Positions 1 through 10,697 of a DNA stretch of 64,000 nt are shown here, one piece after another. The notes below the pieces were generated by a model. It saw only the letters and a list, made by a program, of their open reading frames with translations. It was not told the DNA's origin and made no database searches. The translations under genes and the position numbers were made by a program. Location of the stretch: assembly GCA_030068145.1 (NCBI GenBank), contig JAPJBO010000646.1, positions 1-64,000 of the forward strand. The letters are read 5' to 3'. Numbering within the stretch: position 1 is the stretch's first letter; every line of letters starts with the position of its first letter. The stretch is from Diplonema papillatum (taxonomy: Eukaryota; Euglenozoa; Diplonemea; Diplonemida; Diplonemidae).

Positions 1-329
1 GATCAAGGTTAGTCTCCCTGGCTTGCTGAGCTTGACCGGCGGAGGGATAATCCCAGAGTCCCGCGAGGCGAATGCGAGCAGCCAGGCATCGTGAGCCGGC
101 CCGCCGCAGCCAGTTGTGTTAGATTGAAGAACTCAGGCCTTCGCCAGTTGAGCTGTGACTGATGCGGTAGCCAGGAGGACCGATCTCCGGCTCAGAAGGC
201 TAATAGCATCTGTCGAGCCAACCCCACTTTTTGGGGGGTCCGCGGGCGAATCCCGGGGGCACTCCTTTAGGGTCAAAAATATGATCCAGTCAATTCCCTC
301 GATCCAGGTTTTTTTCGACCCGTGTCGGC

Positions 330-600
330 ACCGGGTACTTTGCATACTTCGGGCCTGGAGGCCCGGGTTCGAACCCGGCCGAGGACCTTTTTCCGGTCGA
401 AAACGAATTTGGGGTTTGTTGGTTTTCGGGGTCGAATGTGCCCGAAATTTGCGTTTTTGCCGCGTTTCTCAATAACTCGCGGATTTTGGTCCCTTGGGTA
501 ATTTGAGTCAGTCTACCACAACTTAGCATCGCCCGACCTTCAGCTTAGCTTCGCCCGAACGTTGCGTTCGCCCGAACTAGACTGTTATCCGAACTTTACA
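330..600 (+). mobile_element. tRNA-derived SINE S1, copy 1
   Basis: A tRNA-like head has a good pol III B box (GGGTTCGAACCC near 365-377). It is followed by a body starting TTTTTCCGGTCGAA that recurs at 33183 and, inverted, at 610. The body runs into a tail of imperfect repeats of about 17 bases built on CGAACTTAGCTTCGCC (roughly 515-600). The A box is eroded in this copy. The three copies share head, body and the unusual tail, which is why I treat them as one SINE family rather than as tRNA genes. No open frame is expected. The 5' limit is uncertain. Confidence 0.7.
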
Positions 601-708
601 AACCCCGAAAATCATGTTCGACCGGAAAAGTGCCTCGCCCGGGTTCGAACTCGGGACCGCCAGCCCTGAAGCCTTGCGCTGTTCACTCTGCCATCACGGT
701 GTCGTTTC
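600..708 (-). mobile_element. tRNA-derived SINE S1, copy 2 (inverted, partial)
   Basis: Read on the minus strand this gives a tRNA-like head with an A-box-like GATGGCAGAGTGAAC and a B box GAGTTCGAACCCGGG, then the family body start ACTTTTCCGGTCGAAC. It lies tail to tail with copy 1, so the two heads point away from a shared tail region near 600. Only the head and the first bases of the body are kept. Confidence 0.65.
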
Positions 709-2955
709 CAGGTCTTTACCCCTTGGATCTGCTTGAACCGAGCACGGCGATCGTCAGAGAGGCTGGGCACGGTGTCCAGTGAAAACGGCTCTAATTGCCT
801 CGGCGAATTGCTCAAGAAGAAGACCCCTCCGCTTTCACGATGGACTGCTCCCAGTCGCAAACAGGTTTTCTTTATGGAACTCCCGCACTGCGTTGCTCAG
901 TGCGCTGTTGTTTTGCGCTTGCTGCGTGACGATACGGGTACACACCACATCTCTCACTTCCTGCAGTTTCGTGCAGTGGATGCTGAGAAAATCTCAGCTC
1001 TGCGGACCCACGGCAAAGCCAACACATTTCTCAGGCTACTTTCTTGTTCTTGCAGGTTCTGAAGGGTGCACCGGGGATGTCGGCGGTACGGCGCGGGGCA
1101 ATCTCCTTGTCGGTGCCCTCATACCACTGCAACAGCTGCACAGAAAGTGAGAGCCCATCAAGTTTGAGAAGCCACTTCCTGATAGAACGGATGCCCTTTT
1201 TCATCGACCAGGAGGGCCCTGTCGAATTCTATGGTAGTCCTGGACTAGCCTGTTGAACAACACTATCCACGACTTCGTGTCACCCTTGCGGCGGCTTCAC
1301 GCGGGCTTTGCTCTTTTTCATTAGGCGTTGACAAGCTAGGGGAACTTTAGCTAACGACCGAACCTCCCGGTACTGCATGGAGTCCATGGCCTGCACAGAC
1401 ATCCCAAGAGAAACATCTCTCCACACACTCCTGCTATCAGCCCTAGCCGACACCACCACATCATCATCATACTCGGCAGGCGTCTGGAGGTGACGGTCTT
1501 TTATGATCTGCTGAAACTCTCCATGAAGGACAACGACAGGTCGTTGATCTCAAGGACGTGTCGATCCTCACTGCACCAATCTCAACATCGATGGCGCAAA
1601 AACACGGCAGTGTCCCTTCCCTTTGCTTGTGCCCTGTTTTTGCATCAGCATGCAACACTCACTTAGTCAAGGTGAAACTGCGAAGGCTGTACTTTCTCTC
1701 ACCCGAGAAGGCTCGGCAGGCGGGGCGGGTTCTCCGGTTTGTTCTCGGTCGGTGTCGGGTGTGCTTTGCCGGCGTCACAGCTTTCGTCGTGCTGCAGCAA
1801 CAGATAGGTCAGGGGGTCAAAACAAATTAGAGATTCGCAGCGAGCTTCTAATCCGGCGTTCCGCTGACGTGTCGTTGTTGGCCCCACGAGCGGGGTTTGG
1901 TGTTTCCGCAGCCGGAGCGCGGACTTCAGTGACCATCTGGAGTCCCCCATTGCACCCTGTTGTGCCCTTCCCACAGCAAAAAATACTCGAGGGGCTGCAA
2001 AAACGAAAAAATTATTTTACCTTTTGGGGGAATTTTGAGATGGCTTTTTATTGTGCCCTGCTGGCTCCCGCTGGCTCTTTCCAGCTCCCGAGCTGGCTCC
2101 AGCTCCGAGAGCCACCGCCAACACTGCCCCAGGCCACCGGTTGCGGGGACAACGTTCTCGCCGAACTCCATCGCAACTTCAACGAATGTCTCGTACTGAG
2201 TGAATGCGCAGATTGCATCAACGTTCTGACTTCGCTGATTTTGACCAAGAGCTTGAAGAACTGGCAAAAAAAAACGATGAATGCGTTGCTGTGGAGGTGG
2301 ATGCGGTTCATGCTAGTCTTGGGGCTGGCGAGCACGAGAAGAAGCTGGATGGTAATCACCTGGAGACGCTTTACTCCTTTCAAAAAGGGCAACTCCGCCT
2401 TTGCTTGCGCTGCCCTTCCATACGACCGGCTTACCCTGTCATCTTTAGTGACGCGTGCCCCCCCGCCTAATGAACACCTTCGTGAACACTGTGTCAGGAA
2501 CTCGTGGTTGGCACTGGATGCTTGTAACAACTGACTCGCTCCGAAGATGCGTTGTATCTTGCTCGCTTTCTGACTTTTGCGGAAGCAAGATAGTCAGCCA
2601 CCTTGCAACGGTCTTTTCCGCCGACACCGACTCTTGGTTCATAGAGACGGACGCTCGAGGATGTCAACAAGACGATTGGAGCTGCGGTTACCATTCCTGG
2701 CATCCCAGAGCCCGCCCACGCCTGTCGTCTTCATGCACAAGTGCCAGAACGCTCTTGTCGCTAATACTCTGACCGCGATACGTTTTTCCTGCTCAAAGGC
2801 TCGATAAACCCAAGATTTTCGGGAACAAAAATGGGGGATCATCATGGGGTTTCAACAGTTTTCAAATTTCACTAAGTACGTCAGACCCCATGTTTTTAGT
2901 ACGAAACGTGTTAATTAAGAAACACTTTGGCCAAAAAAGTAGCTACGAAACATTT
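709..2955. other. region without a clear gene
   Basis: Several short open frames exist on both strands, but none is long or recognisable. A plus-strand stretch at 2225-2400 (reading ...DFDQELEELAKKND...) and minus-strand stretches at 2640-2810, 2500-2640 and 1926-2267 have protein-like composition. They lie in different frames and overlap one another on opposite strands. They could be decayed exons or old transposon coding sequence. I cannot assign a family. Confidence 0.4.
1288..1545 (-). pseudogene. coding-like open stretch, unidentified
   Basis: On the minus strand an open frame of about 85 codons without an ATG start runs from just after a stop near 1548 to a stop at 1288. Its composition looks protein-like (…HGEFQQIIKDRHLQTPAEY…, later ending …KKSKARVKPPQG). 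It could be a last exon of a spliced gene or a fragment of an old element. I do not recognise the family, and the absence of an identifiable start or splice site keeps confidence low. Confidence 0.3.
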
Positions 2956-3395
2956 ACGGGGGGTCGAATACGGGAGGTACCTTGAATAGAAGAGGTACCT
3001 TGAATACAAGAGGCATTTTGGAAATCTGGAAAAAAGTTGGATTTTTCCTTGGCCCGCATAACAGACCTTTTTTGACGGTTTTCTGATCGCGATGAGCCGT
3101 GAAAAATAGACCCGGGGACCAAGATTTATGTGCGTGGTTCATGGGTCTTTGCCAGATGCGGGGCACCGGGCGTGGAACCCACAGGTTTTCAATAGAAAGG
3201 ACGGGAATCGACCCACTGGTTGGTGACATTTCTTTGCTGGCCCGTGTAGCAGACTTTTTTCGGCGAATTCGTGCTCGCGTTCAGCTCCGATGAAGAGAAC
3301 CGTGAAAAATAGACCCGGGGACCACAAATTGCGTGCGTCTTTCAAGAAGAAGGGAGCTCCCGCGGTTTCCGGGTTTGCGGTACTTTTTTCCATTT
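2956..3395 (-). repeat. interspersed repeat R3, two imperfect copies
   Basis: A block around 3199-3325 (GGGAATCGACCCACTGGTTGG through AGACCCGGGGACCA) matches 8148-8273 over about 125 bases with scattered differences. A shorter relative lies at 3080-3120, sharing CCGTGAAAAATAGACCCGGG. On the minus strand a weak pol III A-box/B-box pattern can be drawn in the 8.2-kb copy, so a SINE origin is possible but unproven. Confidence 0.55.
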
Positions 3396-3579
3396 ATTTT
3401 TCGGGAAAATTGCAGGATCGGCACGCCGAATAGAAGAGGTACCTCTTGTATTCGACCCCCCCCAGTAAACCCGCATACGGTAAACGAATTGTTTGGTACC
3501 TCTAAGGAAGATCACCCAAATAAAAAACTCGAGTGCCTTTCTCCTCTATTAATCACAGTGAATAAATAGGTATATTTGA

Positions 3580-3765
3580 AAGTACGGCGTCCATATAAGG
3601 GACCATACAAGGTATTTTTGAACATCTGCCGTCCATATAGGGGACCAAAACAGTTTGTCCATACAAGGGTATTTTGCAAAACTCTGCTGTCCATACAAAG
3701 GCCCGTTCAGAAACTAGGGAGCCTATACACAGGTTTATTCCAACAGTTCGGCTCCGGATAAGGAA
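3580..3765 (+). repeat. short tandem array with GTCCATATA core
   Basis: Three to four imperfect copies of a unit of about 50 bases are seen, each with (C/T)GTCCATATA(A/G)GG or GTCCATACAA followed by an A/T-rich spacer containing TATTTT(G). This looks like an ordinary minisatellite directly upstream of the open frame at 3796. Confidence 0.6.
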
Positions 3766-3795
3766 CTTTGTCCAAAAGTTCAAAAGTGCTCGAGA

Positions 3796-4677
3796 ATGGG
3801 CACAAACATAAGAAAGTGTGTTGTCCCCAGCCGGAGACCCAAAAAAAAGTATTCCCTGGGACCTCCAAGACCGAACAGTAATTCCTTTCTGTATCTGCCT
3901 GGACCAACAGAATGCGAACACAACTATCCCGAACCAACATTACCAGGCGCATACGAAGACGTCGTTAACGACGTCAAGACTCTGTTGCAAGACGCTCTGC
4001 GGAACAAGAAAGCTCAGTTGGAGCTCCAGCAACAGCAGCATCAGCAGCCGGAGCCGAAGAAGAGGGAAAAGGCGCGGTCCAAGTCCCCCCCGCGCAGCCC
4101 TGTCAGCCCGATCTCGCCTCGCGTCGTGCCCTTGTCGCCCGTCGCGGCAGCCCGGCAGCGGGAGGCACCGCGAAGCAACAAGCGGAGCCCATCCCCGCCG
4201 GCCGGCCGCCAACCCGCCGCCCAGGCGCGCTCGCCCTCACCTCCGGTCCCCGCGAAGCGACACCCTTCGACATCGCCCGTAGTCCGCCGGCTGACCTCAC
4301 CATCGCCCACCCGAAAGGCCCCCGGCTCCCCTGTTCACAACCGAAGCCCGGCGGGCAAACCAGAGAGACGCGACAAAGCCCCATCGGACCGGCGTAAAGA
4401 CGACGCGTCGGTGGCGCGCAAGCGGTTGAAAGACAAAGTCGTGGCTGCCTTAGGCCGGGACGCGGCAAAAAAACTGTTCCAGGAGTACTACGATACGTAC
4501 GGGGCGTGCGTTCGCAAGGGGTTCCTGGCAGTAGGCGGCACGTGCAAGGAGCTGCAGAACTTCGAGCTCGCGACTAAGCTCAAGCTGGGCAACGAAGGGT
4601 ACGTTGTGCAGTACATCCGCGAGTGCGCGCATCTCCACTTCGCCGCCTCTGCCGCTGGATCTAAGAACGGGGCGTAG
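3796..4677 (+). CDS. uncharacterised Ser/Pro-rich protein (293 aa), possible host gene exon
   Basis: The frame starts with ATG inside a minisatellite-like stretch (GAGAATGGGCACAAACATAA also occurs near 30070), so this ATG may not be the real start. An AG-ending pyrimidine-rich stretch before 3911 could be a splice acceptor. Residues 40-75 are acidic/Gln-rich. Residues 75-200 are low-complexity Ser-Pro and Arg/Lys-rich (SPPR, SPSPP repeats), as in nuclear RNA- or chromatin-associated proteins. Residues 205-285 are non-repetitive and helical-looking (…KKLFQEYYDTYGACVRKG…ELQNFELATKLK…YVVQYIRECAHLHF…). I see a very weak resemblance to the OCEL (ELL/occludin) helical domain, not enough for a name. 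Codon use is GC-rich and unlike the flanking DNA, which supports real coding. No transposon motif is seen. Confidence 0.5.
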   Translation: MGTNIRKCVVPSRRPKKKYSLGPPRPNSNSFLYLPGPTECEHNYPEPTLPGAYEDVVNDVKTLLQDALRNKKAQLELQQQQHQQPEPKKREKARSKSPPRSPVSPISPRVVPLSPVAAARQREAPRSNKRSPSPPAGRQPAAQARSPSPPVPAKRHPSTSPVVRRLTSPSPTRKAPGSPVHNRSPAGKPERRDKAPSDRRKDDASVARKRLKDKVVAALGRDAAKKLFQEYYDTYGACVRKGFLAVGGTCKELQNFELATKLKLGNEGYVVQYIRECAHLHFAASAAGSKNGA

Positions 4678-6904
4678 CATGTCAACGGCTCTTCTCTGTT
4701 GGGGCAATGTTCTATGCATGGGACCGCCACTGTGAAGGCGGTGCGTTGCAGTACAATCCGCGAGTGCGCGTCTCCCTGACCTTGTTGCAGAGGACGATGT
4801 TCCCTTTCCGAAGCTCTACTCCACAGCAACGACGTGTGTACAACTGGCGGGGTACGTAATCGGTGCAACTACTAGTGCTGATGGTGCGTTGCTCAGGGTA
4901 GTCGAAGGCCTGACAATCGCACTAATGCAACAAATTTACACTACTAGCGCTGCCTGGTTCTTGCACGGGTGTGATAGCGGGAGGTGCATCTGCATAGCTT
5001 GCCCAACGAGACTCTGTCAGTGCAGCTTAGCTTGGGTTCCGGGATTTTATCTGAAATTTGTCTTCTTGTTGCGTTATTGATATTGTCCTTTGACAGAGTG
5101 AGCCAATGCCTCTGCCCTGGGAGGCCTGCTTGGCTGTCCTCGGATTGTGCTTCCATGTCGATGCTGCTTCGTTTTTGAACTTCTTCTCCGGTTCCCAACG
5201 TCCCGGTCTTCCCTTGGTGCACGGCTCGCGTCCCGTCTCTGTAGTCCGTCTCTCGCGCTTCTTTTCGTGTTTCCATTCCGGGCCTGCTTACGTTGCCAAT
5301 CCGATGGGTAGTGCGCCTGTGGGCGGAACCTGCCGTTTAGGGTGGCAGCTTTCCGCCTGCGGCACGGCGAGAGGCAGAAGTCGTAGAAGGCCGGGCAGCC
5401 GGCAGGAGGACGCGATCGTTGCGCGGCCCGTCGAAAATCGATAGCTTGGTGATGCTCGTTTGAACAGCTTCGAGCGCAGGAGGCTTAAAAGAGAGGTGAA
5501 ACGCAAATTTCATGTTTTTGGGGTGCGCCACTTACTAAATAGCTGCTCGTTTCAGATAGCTTCCTGTTCCTGCGGTTCTGTACTTATTCCTGCGCTTCTG
5601 ACCACGGTCCAGTACTCCTGAACACCGCTCCTGACCGCGGTTCTGCACTCCTGACCACGTTCCTGCCCTCCTGGCCATGCTCCCCGGTTCCTGAATCTAC
5701 CAGGTGTGACTGAGTGCGTGTGTGCTGGGCACTCGTGTTTGCACAGTGTCTGAGGGATCACTTGACTGTGTCAGGAGTGGCCGCGTTGGACATCTCGATG
5801 GGCTGACAAAGTGAACCGTGTGCGATACGCTTCTTTGCCGTTTCTCCGTTTTTGCCCCCCTTCTCATAGTAAAAGAATAGAGGCAATACTACACAAATCT
5901 TTGAATCGCCCCTCTTTCTTTTTACAATAGTATGCTATGCGGGCGGGCTTCGCTTTGCGTTGCTCCGTCTCTGCCCCTCTCTCCACACCCCCCTTCCCCC
6001 AGTCCCCACCTCTTCCTCTGGCACAGCCATGTGCCGTCCCGATTATGTATGCGTAGTCCGGCCGCGTGCCTCCAAGACTACCTAAGAACGGGATCGCGAA
6101 AAAAAATGAGACCCTGTGATGCTGAAGATTGAGGTAAACGTGAAGAGAAATGGTCGTGAAACACAGAATTTCGAGTGAGCGACTACCTGCAGGGCTACCA
6201 TTCAGCGTTGTGCTCCTGCTTTTGAGGCCAGCAGATATCCGCGTGCGTGTTTCGGGAAGCGCGACCATCGAAGTAGACCGTAGGGAACAGATGCCCAAGA
6301 ACTGCAACTTTACAGCGGTGTGCCACGAACGCGAAACAGACGCGGTACGATGTTGAGCACGGCTGTTCATTCAAGCATTATTTACAATCCCCTCCATCCC
6401 CATCCTGTTCCTCTCAGCGACGCCTTTTGCAGTCCTCCCTCGTTTCTGTCCCCCACCCTTTCCCCCTTTGCAGTCAACTTAAACCGAACGAATCGGCTCT
6501 CCGCGCTTTCACCACTTACCCTTTTTTGTGACGAAGTATCTGGCCGACACGGCACGTTTGCAGATGAACCGCGCGAGGTAGCGCGGAAGCACGATCCAAC
6601 ACGCGCAAGGGGGTTGACTAGTGGTAAGTAGTCGCACAGAGTTGCGGTGTCTGACTCTGAGGACTTGTGCGGCACAACGAAATACAGTCTGTCCGTGCCT
6701 GCATGACGCGTGGACGGCGTCGTCCTGCTGCCAGGTAGGCGTGGCCCCAGGGCCTCGGACATGAGGGCGGGGAGATGCGCGCCCCCCGTCTAGTGCCGCG
6801 ATGTGAGCGATCCCGGTTACGTCTGCGCAGCTGGAGGCCAAGGCTCACCAGCCTGACGGGGAGGGACGCTTGTGTTCACGCCGCCTCGTCGGTTTCAATC
6901 CCGG
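4678..6904. other. region without a recognisable gene
   Basis: No open frame on either strand carries a motif that I recognise. A small imperfect array with CTCCTGACCACG/TTCCTG units (about 20 bases) lies at 5565-5690. A 168-codon minus-strand frame at 5864-6370 has low-complexity composition and no convincing start, and I regard it as chance. Nothing else is supported. Confidence 0.4.
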
Positions 6905-7239
6905 TCATGGAACCGTCGTGACTCTGGCGCCCCAGGCTTCCCTGCTGCATCACCCTCGCCGCCTGCGTGGTTGCAGCCGACCCTACCGACCCTCACTGAG
7001 GCTCGGTAGGCTGCAGCGGGCCCGGCAGTGAGGCCTTAGTGCACAGGGCAAAGCAGGTGCCAGGAAACACGTCAAAATATGCCCAGAAAACTTCGAAACT
7101 GAAGGAAAATGGGGCGAAAAGTATCCTGAATGGGCTGGGAACCCCCCCCAAAAAAAGGAGCTACAAAAGGCTACAAAAGGCTACAAAAAGCTACGCTGTA
7201 GCTAGCTATAGCTTTTTGTAGCTAAACCTCACACTGCCC
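6905..7239 (+). repeat. left arm of a ~330-bp inverted repeat (T2)
   Basis: The sequence from TCATGGAACCGTCGTGAC to CCTCACACTGCCC reappears in reverse complement at 8694-8997 with few differences and small gaps. The inner end carries tandem AGCTACAAAAGGCTAC and TAGCTAGCTA motifs. The inner terminus on the right arm reads CAGGGCAGTGTGAGG, a hAT-like tip, but it points away from the enclosed DNA. The pair may therefore be two half-elements in opposite orientation rather than one simple transposon. Confidence 0.75.
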
Positions 7240-8134
7240 CGGGTGTTTCATTTGATATGATTCTTGATTTGATCTTTTTCAGCAGACAAGGAAGAAATGC
7301 AAGACATTGAATTTCAGCAGCCCGACAACAACGGCGTCACTGTCGAAGGCAGGGAGCACAAGTTCGGCAGTAGTTCAGGTCGCAATCAGTGCATGTCCAC
7401 GACGGCGTTACGGCGGCATGGTTCCACCGCGGCCGGTGACCGCCTCCTCTTTCCGCTCGGTACTGACAGGCATGGGCCTGGCTTTCTGTCACACATCCAC
7501 ACACCTGTCGCACGGGGCACACAGTTTTGGCCGCATGCACACAGGGGGCCAGGGAGGATGAAAGGGGAAACTGCGTTCTCGGACTCCGAGTCGGAGTCTG
7601 AGTCCAAGTCTGACTCAGACCCGGAGTCTGATCCGGACTTCGAGTTTGACCCGGACTTTGTGTCTGACTCTGACTCCAAGTCTGACTCAGACTCTGAGGC
7701 AGGCTCGAGTGAGGGGGAGGGTTGGCTGCTGCCTGGCCCTTTGGGGCTGGTTTGGGTGAGCCTTCGCGGCTGGCTTTTTGCATGTTCTGGCTTGGTGTCC
7801 GAAGTCGAGGCAATTCTTGACTTGTACTGACGTTTTTCCCCGCACGAAGCCAGTCGGGTTTGGCTGTTCGCGTTTTGCGGACGCGGAGGTGGTTGTGTGC
7901 TGTCGCTCTTGAAAGTGCTCAGTGAGCGGTGCCACGCCGTCACCGTTGTCCACTCCCGTTGCCTATCGTGTGTGTGCTGTGAAAATTCACCGTAAAAATC
8001 TAATCCACAAATAACGCTAAAAATAACGCAAAATTCGCCCAACATTCACGTGTACACGTTTGTCACACCAAAAATTGCCACGTGTATTATCGACACAAAA
8101 AAAATTCACACGTGTAAAAACTACAATTTCCCTT
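7240..8134. other. low-complexity Ser/Asp (or Gln/Thr) rich segment between the T2 arms
   Basis: The imperfect GACTCNGANTC hexamer-type repeat at 7575-7705 makes long open frames on both strands. On the plus strand, 7297-7830 gives 177 codons with a Ser-Asp/Glu tract. On the minus strand there is an equally acidic tract in one frame and Cys-rich ends in others, including a zinc-knuckle-like remnant near 7790-7830. Opposite-strand openness is expected from the repeat, so I do not call a gene. The zinc-knuckle-like remnant may derive from a broken retroelement. Confidence 0.35.
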
Positions 8135-8280
8135 TTCATTGGGAACGGCGGGAATCGATTCCCTGGTTGGTGAAATTTCTTCGCTGGTCCACGACACGGC
8201 ACGTTTTCGACGAAATTTTGCTCGCTTTCAGCTCCGATGAAGAGATCCGTGGGAGATAGGCCCGGGGACCAATAGTGTGG
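8135..8280 (-). repeat. interspersed repeat R3, further copy
   Basis: This copy matches 3199-3325 over about 125 bases from GGGAATCGATTCCCTGG to AGGCCCGGGGACCA. It lies inside the inverted-arm structure of 6905-8997. Confidence 0.6.
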
Positions 8281-8363
8281 GCCTGAACAAGATGCAGAGC
8301 ACCAGGCTATCTGTAGTCCATCCGTGATCACAAACCCAAGGAAAAGCGAACCAAAACTCTGCG

Positions 8364-8670
8364 GGCTGGTGCCCATTACAGCACGATTTTGTTAGATTTG
8401 CCCATTACAGCACGGTCTTCCTTAGATTTGCCCATCCGGTGTTTTCGAGTGCCCATTACAGCACGGTTTTCTTAGATTTGCCCATTCGGGGGGTAAACAC
8501 CATTCTCACACTTTTTCAACAATTCTTACCATTCTCACACAGTCGCAACAAATGCTACCATTCTCACACAGTCGCAACAAATGCTACCATTCTCACACAG
8601 TCCAAACAATTTCTTACCATTCTCACACAGTCGCAACAAATGCTACCATTCTCACACAGTCGCGTGTACA
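8364..8670 (+). repeat. two adjacent minisatellites
   Basis: At 8364-8490 there are about four units of GCCCATTACAGCACGGT plus TTTCTTAGATTT. At 8500-8665 there are about six units of ACCATTCTCACACAGTCGCA plus ACAAATGCT (about 28 bases). Both share the CCCATT/CCATTCT core with the arrays at 9.7, 10.1, 29.9 and 32.5 kb. Confidence 0.8.
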
Positions 8671-8693
8671 CACAAAATGATTAGAAAGCTACA

Positions 8694-8997
8694 GGGCAGT
8701 GTGAGGTTTAGCTACAAAAAGCTACAGCTAGCTACAGCGTAGCTTTTTGTAGCCTTTTGTAGCTCTTTTTTTTGGGGGGGGTTCCCAGCCCATTCAGGAT
8801 ACTTTTCGCCCCAATTTCTTCAGTTTCGAAGTTTTCTGGGCATATTTTGGTTTTTCCTGGCACCTGCTTTGCCCTGTGCACTGGGGCCCGCTGCAGTCTA
8901 CCGAGCCTCAGTGAGGGTCGGTGAGGCTGCAACCACGCAGGCGGCGAGGGTGATGCAGCAGGGAAGCCTGGGGCGCCAGAGTCACGACGGTTCCATG
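8694..8997 (-). repeat. right arm of inverted repeat T2
   Basis: Reverse complement of 6905-7239. It starts GGGCAGTGTGAGGTTTAGCT at the inner end and ends GACGGTTCCATGA at the outer end. TAGCTAC-type subterminal repeats occur within 60 bases of the inner end, an arrangement common in hAT-like elements. Confidence 0.75.
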
Positions 8998-9179
8998 AAG
9001 CGAAGCCAATCAGGACCCCAACCGCAGAGCGAAGAGCGCTCGAGACAGTGTGGGCCCGGAGCCCCGGCTGGAGCTCTCATTGCACTCCAGAGCCCCGGGC
9101 TGAGTCAGGTATTTGGCCGGTACCACCACTTACCAACACTTGGGCAGATGCTGCAGTGTGGACTGCCGAAGCCACCGTT

Positions 9180-9545
9180 TAGACCAGTCACTCCCCGTCG
9201 GACGGGCCCCCCAAAAAGCCCCTCGGGCCTTCTGGGGATTCGCCACAAGAACGCACTCACCCGCCCTTTGGAAGATAGTGGAGACCATTATCAAAGACCG
9301 CCCCACGTTCCTCCATCGATGGACTCCTCAGTCCGGAGGCTTCCGGTAGGGAGAGGCACAGAGAAGCAGCTCTGCACCGTGACGGCGGCAATCAACCGGA
9401 AAAAAGGCCGATTCACATGCTGCTCGCCTTCGACCTGGCGCGCGCTTTCGACGGGCAGCACGCTCCCGGCAGGCGGGACTCCCGGGAAGAGCACGCCGCT
9501 CAGCACGAATCAACCCCGACTACTTTACGCGTATTCCCCGGGTGA
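9180..9545 (+). pseudogene. decayed LINE reverse transcriptase fragment
   Basis: Across two plus-strand frames the translated sequence resembles the RT fingers region of LINE A. One frame gives KIVETIIKDRP…PQSGGFR. After a frame change, GRGTEKQLCTVTAAINRKKG and LLAFDLARAFD correspond to the LINE A stretch QGGFRKGRGTEEQLYS…LLSFDLANAFD. The fragment therefore has at least two frame disruptions and keeps only about 110 codons. No 5' or 3' element end could be found. Confidence 0.6.
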
Positions 9546-9664
9546 GAGTGCCCAAACTTGACACATTGCAATTCAAGTCACTTTGGCCCTTTGGAAAGTT
9601 TGGGGTCTTATAATCTTAGAATTTGAGTGGCGTCGGTTCAAACCCGCCTCTCTGGTCTTTGGTA

Positions 9665-9800
9665 TTTGTTGCGACTGTGTGAGAATGGAGCTAATTCCCA
9701 TTCTCGAACACAATTTAACTTTTTGCCCATTCTCGAACACTCGCTAACTTTTTGCCCATTCTCGAACACTTTTTAACTTTTTGCCCATTCTCGAAAAAAT
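9665..9800 (+). repeat. minisatellite, GCCCATTCTCGAACAC core
   Basis: Four to five copies of GCCCATTCTCGAACAC followed by TTTTTAACTTTTT, unit about 30 bases. The same unit in reverse complement forms the arrays at 29925-30360 and 32480-32630. Confidence 0.85.
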
Positions 9801-9980
9801 TTGTCGGAACGCACGCCGGGATCGCAGAGAAAATGGACGAATGATGAACCCAAAATGAAAAGGTTGTCAATTCCTGGTGAAAACACTAAGGGCGCGCCAA
9901 TCGCGCCAAACGCGCCAGAAAACAGGGTTTTCTGGCGCGGCCTGGCGCGGCTGGCGCAGCTGGCGCAGGAGCCACACTGT
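9797..9980 (+). repeat. repeat R4 with GGCGC-rich imperfect palindrome, copy 1
   Basis: About 180 bases match 31264-31452 in reverse complement. The GC-rich end contains GGCGCGCCAATCGCGCC, then CCAGAAAACAGGGTTTTCTG, then several TGGCGCGG/TGGCGCAG motifs. Part can fold as a hairpin around the GAAAACAGGGTTTTC centre. Both copies abut minisatellite-like DNA. Confidence 0.75.
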
Positions 9981-10104
9981 TCTTGTAGCGCTTCCTAATT
10001 CTGTGCCGAAACCTCTTCAGAATCAGAGCCACTGTTTTACCACGAGTAGTAACCAGCGACGGGCGCGACGTCACGAATGACTGCAGAGGAGGAGCGGGAG
10101 TGAG

Positions 10105-10425
10105 GGCCAATTCCCATTCCAGCACCTTTTTGAACTTTTTGCCCATTCCAGCACTCTCGCAAACTTTTTGCCCATTCCAGCACCGTTTCCAAACTTTTTG
10201 CCCATTCCAGCACTATCGCAAACTTTTTGCCCATTCCAGCACCTTTTCCAAACTTTTTGCCCATTCCAGCACCTTTTCCAAACTTTTTGCCCATTCCAGC
10301 ACTATTCCAAACTTTTTGCCCATTCCAGCACTATTTCCAAACTTTTTGCCCATTCCAGCACTATTTTCGAACTTTTTGCCCATTCCAGCACTTTATCCAA
10401 ACTTTTTGCCCACTCCAGGCTGGAG
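10105..10425 (+). repeat. minisatellite, GCCCATTCCAGCAC core (about 11 units)
   Basis: Units of about 30 bases, CATTCCAGCACTNTTTCC plus AAACTTTTTGCC, repeat about eleven times with variation at a few positions in the spacer. The open frames seen here on both strands are only repeat translations. Confidence 0.9.
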
Positions 10426-10429
10426 CAGA

Positions 10430-10697
10430 TCCAGCACTCGCAGTGACTCGTTTTGCCCATCATTGTGTGCCTATCACAGTACGTACATTCTGAAGTCGTT
10501 GCCGTCATGAATCCATGCCTTACTGGGTCACAGTGAGCGCACCGGACAGTCAGTCCGTTGCGGTGCGACTGATACACGGGTTTTCCTGCGGTAGCAGCAT
10601 CTAATTTTACCGCAGCACAAGCAGCCTCCGTACAAGAAAACTCTGATCCCTCTTCTACTGTCATGGGATCGACTCTTTCCCCCAGAAATTGTTCCAA
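10430..10697 (-). pseudogene. short Cys-rich open stretch, unidentified
   Basis: The minus-strand frame reads MEQFLGERVDPMTVEEG at its ATG (10697). It contains CAHC and, 14 residues later, CTYC, spacing that would fit a small zinc-binding fold, followed by CECWIC. After about 90 codons it runs into the minisatellite translation. It may be the remains of a transposase or host exon with a zinc ribbon. No full domain is visible. Confidence 0.35.

Noticed and set aside
7297-7830. A host Ser/Asp-rich protein gene
   Set aside because: The acidic tract is a simple GACTC-type repeat open on both strands, and the flanking frame has no domain.
10100-10510. Open frames and CRISPR-like regular spacing at the GCCCATTCCAGCAC array
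   Set aside because: Units are contiguous variants without unique spacers, and the setting is eukaryotic. It is a minisatellite.
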